Of a stretch of 19,857 nucleotides of DNA, positions 14,963 through 19,857 are shown in pieces. This DNA is from SURF-32 sp964648365. Lineage in GTDB: Bacteria; Planctomycetota; Phycisphaerae; UBA1845. The position numbers and the translations under genes were made by a program. Location: contig CAZYLK010000111.1 in NCBI GenBank assembly GCA_964648365.1, positions 1-19,857 on the forward strand. Reading direction: 5' to 3'. The notes beneath the pieces were generated by a model. The model had not been told where the DNA came from. It worked only from the letters and a program-made list of their open reading frames with translations, and ran no database searches. Every line of letters starts with the position of its first letter. Position 1 is the first letter of the stretch.

Positions 14963-16072
14963 ATGCTGACGCACGTCAAAATCGAGAACTACCGCGGCTT
15001 CAAGTCGTACCGGCTGGAGCAAGTGTCCAGAGTCAACTTGTTGGTGGGGAAGAACAACACTGGCAAGACCGCGCTGCTTGAGAGCGCCCACTTGCTGATC
15101 TCCGGCGGTGATCCGATGGTCCTTGTGAACGCAGCCAGCAGACGCGGCGAAGTCGTATCTGGAGGTCGTGAGGACTCGCTCTTTCTGGACATCTCGCATT
15201 TCTTTCACGGGCATGAGGTAGCCGAGGGATCGTCCTTCTCCGTGGCGGCATCGAACGGATTGCGCCCGGTCACCGCGACGATTGTTCCGCTTGAGGAGAT
15301 CGAACCGCAACAAAAACTCTTTGACGACGTGAGAGGTACTCGTCCGGCCTTCGCACTCAGCGTGCGTTGCGGCGCAGACGAGACGATCAGCCCGCGCTAT
15401 TTTGTTCTCTCAGAGGAGGGCGGCTGGCTGGATCTGCGTCGCCCGCCACGTCGCCCGTTTGGCGACGAACATCGTGGCGGTCCGTCAGTGGTCTTCATCG
15501 CCCACGATTACGTTGAGCCCGATTCCCTCGGCGCGATGTGGAACCAGGTGCTGCGTGAGAAGCAAGAGTCCGACGTTCGACAGGCGATGCAAATACTCGA
15601 GCCCGCTTTGGAGGACATCGTGTTTCAATCGGGCGACATTTCGTACCGTCCATACTCAAGAGCCGTGGCCGGGCGGTCCGGCGTGCTGGTGAGCGTCAAA
15701 GGCCAGGCTCGGCGCGTTCCGCTGGGAAGCATGGGCGATGGTATGCGTCGATTGCTGGCGCTGTCGATTTCCCTGATCCATGCCAAAGGAGGATACCTGC
15801 TCATTGACGAAATCGACACCGGCTTCCACTACTCTATCATGGCCAAGATGTGGGAACTGGTCGTCCGCACTGCGCGCGAGTCAAATGTTCAAGTATTCGC
15901 CACGACCCACAGTTCCGACTGCGTTAAGGGTCTGGGCCTTTTGTGCAAGGACGATCCTGAACTGCAATCCGACGTCTGCGTGCAGAAAATCGTACGAGAC
16001 CTGGAGAGCAGCATTCCGTTCTCGGGCGCGGACGTACTCAACGCGATCGAACACGACATCGAGTTGCGATAA
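14963..16072 (+). CDS. AAA ATPase (AAA_15/AAA_21, OLD/PARIS-like), first gene of a putative defence pair
   Basis: This 369-residue protein opens MLTHVKIENYRGFKSY, the RecF/SMC-type first strand, and then has Walker A GKNNTGKT (29-36). A signature-like GSMGDGMRRLLALS sits near 254-267, Walker B YLLIDEID near 278-285, and the H-loop FATTHSSDCVKG near 311-322. It has one compact AAA domain and no fused TOPRIM nuclease as in OLD; that role is probably supplied by the next gene, which starts within its stop codon (TAATG). This layout matches ATPase + TOPRIM-type partner defence pairs such as PARIS. Its base composition looks lower in G+C than the neighbours: I count 32/60 at 15001-15060 against 40/60 at 18001-18060, which fits transfer but is a small sample. 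No ribosome site is evident before the ATG. Confidence 0.88.
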   Translation: MLTHVKIENYRGFKSYRLEQVSRVNLLVGKNNTGKTALLESAHLLISGGDPMVLVNAASRRGEVVSGGREDSLFLDISHFFHGHEVAEGSSFSVAASNGLRPVTATIVPLEEIEPQQKLFDDVRGTRPAFALSVRCGADETISPRYFVLSEEGGWLDLRRPPRRPFGDEHRGGPSVVFIAHDYVEPDSLGAMWNQVLREKQESDVRQAMQILEPALEDIVFQSGDISYRPYSRAVAGRSGVLVSVKGQARRVPLGSMGDGMRRLLALSISLIHAKGGYLLIDEIDTGFHYSIMAKMWELVVRTARESNVQVFATTHSSDCVKGLGLLCKDDPELQSDVCVQKIVRDLESSIPFSGADVLNAIEHDIELR

Positions 16073-16752
16073 TGGCAGAATCCACCGAATTCCCTGTGCT
16101 CCACGTCGAAGGTAGCACGGATCTGCATACGATCTGCCAACTGCTCGCCAGACACGCCATCGCGCTCCACCCGCGGTTCGGACCCGTCGTCGTCAATGAA
16201 ACCGGAGGCGATGACCACATCCTTGGCTCGATGCGAAACGCCGTGAAGGCAAGTGCCGAACGGCCGGTCGGTTTCGTGATCGATGCCAACGGCTCCGTGG
16301 CTGATCGCTGGCAGTCCATCCAGGGTTGCCTGAGCGGACTTGATATCTCGCTGCCGGCTACGCCGCCTCCTAGCGGGTTCATCGGGGTGGCTGCGTCGAT
16401 CCGGGCTCGTGTCGGTGTCTGGATCATGCCCGACAATGAGACCGATGCAGGTCAGTTCGAACATCTCGTTCAGACGCTGGTGCCGACGGACGATGCTTTG
16501 TTCGAGCACGCAAGATCGGCGACCCAGCAGGCTGTCGCGCTGGACGAAAGGTTCGTGCCACAGGATCGCTTGAAGGCCGAACTCCACTGCTGGCTCGCTT
16601 GGCAAAGGGAACCGGGCAGACCCTTCGGCACCGCCATCAAGGCTCACTACTTCCGCCACGACAGCGAGGTGGCGATTCGCTTCGTAACCTGGTTCACGTC
16701 GCTGTTCATCGAATCGCTCCCCGACCCTGGCCGCCGTGGCGAGTCCCCGTAA
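16072..16752 (+). CDS. DUF3226 (TOPRIM-like) protein, partner of the AAA ATPase
   Basis: This 226-residue protein starts at the ATG overlapping the ATPase stop by one base. TOPRIM-type landmarks are an early VEGSTDLH (E13, D17), then VGFVIDANG (D71, N73) where a D-x-D is expected, and GVWIMPDNETDAGQFEHLV (P120-D-N, E130), which I recognise as the core of DUF3226. The C-terminus (KAELHCWLAWQREPGRPFGTAIKAHYF) is also typical of that family. TOPRIM proteins paired with AAA ATPases are nucleases or effectors in defence systems, so this is the likely effector. The Asn at position 73 in place of a second Asp may reduce metal binding. The C-terminal 15 residues look unstructured. Confidence 0.85.
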   Translation: MAESTEFPVLHVEGSTDLHTICQLLARHAIALHPRFGPVVVNETGGDDHILGSMRNAVKASAERPVGFVIDANGSVADRWQSIQGCLSGLDISLPATPPPSGFIGVAASIRARVGVWIMPDNETDAGQFEHLVQTLVPTDDALFEHARSATQQAVALDERFVPQDRLKAELHCWLAWQREPGRPFGTAIKAHYFRHDSEVAIRFVTWFTSLFIESLPDPGRRGESP

Positions 16753-16807
16753 GCAGGCTGCGAACTTACCCCGCTTTCGTCGGAACCGCGCGCCGGTACG
16801 CCTGCGC

Positions 16808-16836
16808 TTGACCCGCGTCCGTGCCCCTGCTAAAAT
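16808..16836 (+). promoter_or_regulatory. Strong sigma70-type promoter of the blaI-like/M56 operon
   Basis: TTGACC (16808-16813), a 17-base spacer and TAAAAT (16831-16836) are close to consensus, the best promoter in this window. Transcription would start near 16843, giving a leader of about 130 bases. Confidence 0.75.
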
Positions 16837-16883
16837 TCCAGCATCTCGGGTGGACTCCCCGCGCCGACCCCGCCGATAACCCG

Positions 16884-16904
16884 GGTGGCGTGAAGTGAGC
16901 CACC
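16884..16904 (+). promoter_or_regulatory. Leader hairpin upstream of the BlaI-like gene
   Basis: GGTGGC (16884-16889) and GCCACC (16899-16904) form a perfect 6-bp stem in the GC-rich leader between the promoter and the BlaI-like start. It could be an operator half-site pair or an RNA hairpin. No TACA/TGTA-type BlaI operator was found. Confidence 0.3.
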
Positions 16905-16973
16905 GAACGGGCGTCCAGTGCGGCCGGCCGGGTTGGAGCCGGGATTGCGTTTCAGGTATGCTGAGAGGTGTCG

Positions 16974-17366
16974 ATGGCGGCTGACAACGACATTGGCGGG
17001 CTGAGCCGGCGGGAGCGGGAGATGATGGATATCATCTTTGCCGCCGGCCGGGCGACCGCCGCCGAGGTTCGCGAGCGGATGGCTTCGCCGCCGAGCTACT
17101 CGGCCGTGCGGGCCACGCTGCGCGTGCTGGAGGAGAAGGGCCACCTCAAGCATGAGCAGGACGGCCCGCGATACGTGTTCCTGCCGCGCGTCCCGCGCGA
17201 TCAGGCGCAGCGGTCCGCCCTGAAGCACGTCTTGCAAACGTTCTTCGAAGGCTCGACCCAGGGGGCGGTGGCCGCACTGCTCGATATGGAGTCCCAGCGG
17301 CTCAGCAAGCAGGAACTCGACCGCATGGCCGCGATGATCGAAAGGGCCAGGCAAGAGGGGCGCTAG
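16974..17366 (+). CDS. BlaI/MecI/CopY-family transcriptional repressor
   Basis: This 130-residue protein uses the ATG at 16974, with GAGG five bases before; a GTG at 16968 is possible but overlaps that site. The N-terminal winged helix reads LSRREREMMDIIFAAGRATAAEVRERM (10-36), then the recognition region SYSAVRATLRVLEEKGHLKHEQDGPRYVFLP (41-71), which matches the family closely. The C-terminal half (about 74-130) is the helical dimerisation part. In the family the repressor blocks its own operon and is cleaved when the partner M56 protease senses a signal. Here it lies two bases upstream of the M56 gene, so the two are co-transcribed. The Asn-Phe cleavage site of staphylococcal BlaI is not seen. 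Confidence 0.92.
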   Translation: MAADNDIGGLSRREREMMDIIFAAGRATAAEVRERMASPPSYSAVRATLRVLEEKGHLKHEQDGPRYVFLPRVPRDQAQRSALKHVLQTFFEGSTQGAVAALLDMESQRLSKQELDRMAAMIERARQEGR

Positions 17367-17368
17367 GC

Positions 17369-19570
17369 ATGTGGCATATCGCAGGCTCGACCCTGTCGGC
17401 AACCGCCGGCGCCATGAGCGTCCTGCTCATCGAGTCTGCGCTTAAGTCGATCTTGATTCTGGCCGCGGCCGCGGCGCTGGCCTGCCTGCTGCGGAATTCA
17501 ACGGCGCAGGTGCGTCGTACCCTGTGGGGCTCGGCCGTCGTCGCAGCGCTGCTGATCCCCGTCCTTACGCTCGCGGTTCCGTCGTGGCGGCTGTCGCTGC
17601 TGCCCGTTGCGGTCGATGCCCGCGGCGGGATGGATCGACTCATCGGCGCGATTCCCCTGGCGGGCAGCCCCGAGGCACGGCCGATCGATCAGGCTCCGGC
17701 AGCGCCGACGCAGGCCGAACTCCCGCCGCCGACCTCGTTCGCGGGATTGCTGGTCATCGCGTGGTGGAGTCTCGGCACGATGCTCGTGACGGCGTGGTGG
17801 ACGTGCGGCCTGATCCAGGTGCGCCGCATCGCCGCCCGCGCGACGGCCGTCGATGACTTCGACACGCTGCTTTGCCTCAATCGCCTCCGCGTCAAACTCG
17901 GCATCCGGCGCCGCGTCTCGCTTGGCACACATGAAGACATCCGCGGCCCCGTCACCTTCGGCGTCCTTCGCCCCGTCATCCTGTTGCCGGGTTGCGCCGC
18001 CGGCTGGACCGCTGAGCGCCGCCGCATGGTGCTCATGCATGAACTCGTCCATGTCCGTCGCGGAGACTGGCTGATCCAGATGGTCGGCCAGGCCGTGTGT
18101 GCGCTGTACTGGTTCAACCCGCTGGCGTGGGTCGCGGCGCAGCGCTTCGCCATCGAGCGCGAATTGGCCTGCGACGACGACGTGCTGCGGCTGGGCGCGC
18201 GGCCGAGCGATTACGCGATGCACCTGCTCGACATCGCCCGCTCCATGACGCACTGGTCCATCGACCAGGTCGCGGCCATGGCGCAGGCAACGCGCTCGAA
18301 GCTGGAGGTGCGGCTCGCGTCGATCCTGGCCGATCGCGACCGCCTCGCGCGGCGCCGCGTCGTGCTCGCGACCGTCGCCTGTGTCATCCTCATGGCTGCC
18401 GGCCTGTCGAGCCTGCGGCCCTGGCGCGAAGCGCGGGCGTCGCAGTCGCAATCCCGCTTTGCGGCGGCGCGCGTCATGCTCATGGACGGGCGATGGACGG
18501 ATGCGGTCCTGTGCTTCCAAGAGGTCGTCGATCGCGAACCGGAGAACGGCTTCGCCTGGCTCAATCTTGCGCTCGCCCACAACGCCCGCGGTGACGTGGA
18601 TGCCGCCATAGAGGCCAGCGAAAAAGCGGCCGAGTTTCCCGAGGTTCGCGCCGCGTCGCTTTACGAATCGGCACGAGCACGGGCGCAGGGCGGACAGGTC
18701 GAGGCGGCCTTTGCGGCGCTCGCGGCCGCGCGCGAGGCGGGCTACTACGCCGAGCCGGGGACGCTGATCAACGATCCACACCTGGCCCCCCTGCACGACG
18801 ACCCGCGGATGACAACGCTTGCCGCCACGCTGGTTCCGCCGGACGTGCAGTTCGAGCAGTGCTACGCCCGTCGCGATCGCGACGCGCTGGTCGCCCTCTG
18901 GAAGACCTATCCACAGCGTGCGGTCGCGCTGCTGCGCGAGAGTCTGGAGGCGGGCGTTGCCACGGGCGAACACGTATCGGAATCCGCGGCGCTCGCCGAA
19001 CGTGTCGCCTCACCGGTCGACGCCGCGCGCGATCGAGCGGCGTTCATCGCGCAGACCCTGTCCGAGGCGTTCGATCGGCCTGATTTCGGGCTGTTCGCCG
19101 GCACGGCGCTGGCCTGGGACGAGACCGCCCGTAACGAGCGTGCCGCGCTGGTTCAACTGCTGCGCGACGAGCTGAACAGCGTGGATGCGTCGGGTACGCG
19201 CGCGCTCGTCCGCCGTGTCCGTGCGCTGGGCGACCCGTACCTGCTCATTACGGCGCTGCTGCGGACCGGCGGCGTGCTCGAAGGGCTGGACGACGTTGCG
19301 GCGCTGGTCGAGGCGTTGTCGGCTTATCGCGAGGCCGCGGGTCTGGCACGCACCTTCGGCGCCGTGACCGAAGAGGCCGACGCCCTCCGCGGACAGGCCC
19401 GCGTCCTGACCCGTCTGGGCCGCGACGGCGAGGCGGTCCACGTCCTGCACAAGCTCCGCGAACTCATCAGCCTGCTCCCCGCGCGCTTCCCACGCGACGG
19501 CGCGCCCGGCCCGCGCGTCATCGCGCCGCCGCCGACGGACCTTCGCATGCCGGCCGGCGCGCGATACTGA
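17369..19570 (+). CDS. M56 (BlaR1-like) membrane metalloprotease with C-terminal TPR-like region
   Basis: This 733-residue protein has membrane helices at about 17-41, 51-71 and 123-147, a fourth near 240-255 or in the zinc domain, and one at about 331-347. The zinc protease core is H224-E225-L-V-H228 followed by ERELACDDDVL (263-273) with the third ligand, as in M56 peptidases. The part after the last helix is not the penicillin-binding sensor of BlaR1. Residues about 361-445 read as TPR-like repeats (RWTDAVLCFQEVVDREPENGFAWLNLALAHNARGDVDAAIEASEKA), with further helical pairs to the end. AGGGG lies nine bases before the ATG. It forms an operon with the BlaI-like repressor. The likely role is to sense an extracytoplasmic condition and inactivate the repressor; the signal is unknown. 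Confidence 0.88.
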   Translation: MWHIAGSTLSATAGAMSVLLIESALKSILILAAAAALACLLRNSTAQVRRTLWGSAVVAALLIPVLTLAVPSWRLSLLPVAVDARGGMDRLIGAIPLAGSPEARPIDQAPAAPTQAELPPPTSFAGLLVIAWWSLGTMLVTAWWTCGLIQVRRIAARATAVDDFDTLLCLNRLRVKLGIRRRVSLGTHEDIRGPVTFGVLRPVILLPGCAAGWTAERRRMVLMHELVHVRRGDWLIQMVGQAVCALYWFNPLAWVAAQRFAIERELACDDDVLRLGARPSDYAMHLLDIARSMTHWSIDQVAAMAQATRSKLEVRLASILADRDRLARRRVVLATVACVILMAAGLSSLRPWREARASQSQSRFAAARVMLMDGRWTDAVLCFQEVVDREPENGFAWLNLALAHNARGDVDAAIEASEKAAEFPEVRAASLYESARARAQGGQVEAAFAALAAAREAGYYAEPGTLINDPHLAPLHDDPRMTTLAATLVPPDVQFEQCYARRDRDALVALWKTYPQRAVALLRESLEAGVATGEHVSESAALAERVASPVDAARDRAAFIAQTLSEAFDRPDFGLFAGTALAWDETARNERAALVQLLRDELNSVDASGTRALVRRVRALGDPYLLITALLRTGGVLEGLDDVAALVEALSAYREAAGLARTFGAVTEEADALRGQARVLTRLGRDGEAVHVLHKLRELISLLPARFPRDGAPGPRVIAPPPTDLRMPAGARY

Positions 19571-19792
19571 TCCGCCGCGCCCGTCCCGGGAACCGCCAGG
19601 CTCCAGACTGGCCGATCGGGCGGACGCGCTTGACCACGAGCGCGAGCTTCGACGGCACGTTCCGCTCGGGCCTCAGGCCACGCGGCTCGCGGCTTGCCGG
19701 GCGTGCCTGCCAGACTGTGTCCGACTCAGCCAGACACGGCGTGCGCGCTGTCGTAGGGCCCGGCCTCATCCGGGCGTCCGGCGTCGCCCGCA
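19571..19792. other. Intergenic region with no gene recognised
   Basis: Nothing coding is supported here. A hairpin GCCCGG/CCGGGC with a 6-base loop is present near 19758-19775 between the two convergent genes and might act in termination; it lacks a T-run. Confidence 0.5.
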
Positions 19793-19857
19793 TCACGGGC
19801 ACTCGGCCTTGCGGCAGGCGTCGGGGCAGCCGGAGGGGCAGACTTCGACGGGGCCGG
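19793..19857 (-). CDS. C-terminal end of a cysteine-rich protein, cut by the window edge
   Basis: Reading in from the right end on the minus strand, one frame gives GPVEVCPSGCPDACRKAECP and then TGA at 19795-19793. Five cysteines in 20 residues in CxxxCxxxC-like spacing look like a real Cys-rich tail, but only about 21 codons are visible. It could be a chance open frame. Confidence 0.4.
   Translation of the reverse strand, partial: GPVEVCPSGCPDACRKAECP

Noticed and set aside
16748..16772. Terminator after the DUF3226 gene (GTAAG...CTTAC)
   Set aside because: The stem is only 5 bp with an 11-base loop and no T-run.
17369..19570. Beta-lactam resistance regulator (BlaR1 proper)
   Set aside because: The penicillin-binding sensor domain is missing and there is no beta-lactamase nearby; only the M56 core is shared.
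19518..19802. Minus-strand open frame of about 94 codons near the right end
   Set aside because: It overlaps the end of the M56 gene, is proline- and arginine-rich, and has no motif or ribosome site.

Overview
The window is a GC-rich bacterial chromosome segment with short genes on both strands. It most resembles a planctomycete, perhaps of the Phycisphaerae type. That is an inference from the gene mix (a BlaI/M56 regulatory pair, secreted Cys-rich and Ig-like proteins, a large GT-C-like membrane protein) and from many short palindromic intergenic repeats of a kind I associate with planctomycete and verrucomicrobial genomes. No rRNA, tRNA, CRISPR array, transposase or replication origin was recognised.

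Layout. 1-4233 (+): two secreted proteins, one with lectin-like repeats and Ig-like domains and one a beta-propeller. Each has its own promoter with the same GGGTAGAAT core, and they share a C-terminal domain of about 75 residues. A strong terminator separates them. 4400-5013 (-): a two-gene cassette, a DUF6932-like nucleotidyltransferase with a small coiled-coil protein, which looks toxin-antitoxin-like. 5168-6373 (-): tyrosyl-tRNA synthetase. 6541-7398 (-): Cys-rich lipoprotein of five repeats. 7615-8766 (-): extended SDR/thioester-reductase-like enzyme. 8914-11337 (-): GT-C-like membrane protein. 11580-13280 (+): lipid-anchored alpha/beta hydrolase with a cysteine at the nucleophile position. 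13387-14643 (-): exported ChaN/erythromycin-esterase-like protein. 14963-16752 (+): an AAA ATPase overlapping by one base a DUF3226/TOPRIM-like protein, the best candidate for a defence system. 16974-19570 (+): a BlaI-type repressor and an M56 (BlaR1-like) metalloprotease whose C-terminus is a TPR region instead of a penicillin sensor. At 19793-19857 (-) the Cys-rich end of another gene enters from the right.

The strongest non-gene signal is a set of 22-24 bp palindromic elements. Many fit the frame GTG(G/C)CAC + variable inverted-repeat core + GTG. They lie between genes, inside two coding sequences as in-frame insertions, and in one case supply a gene's last codons and stop.

Most genes appear to be independent units. 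The clear operons are the 4400-5013 pair, the ATPase/DUF3226 pair and the BlaI/M56 pair. All functional calls are from reading motifs; no database search was possible.
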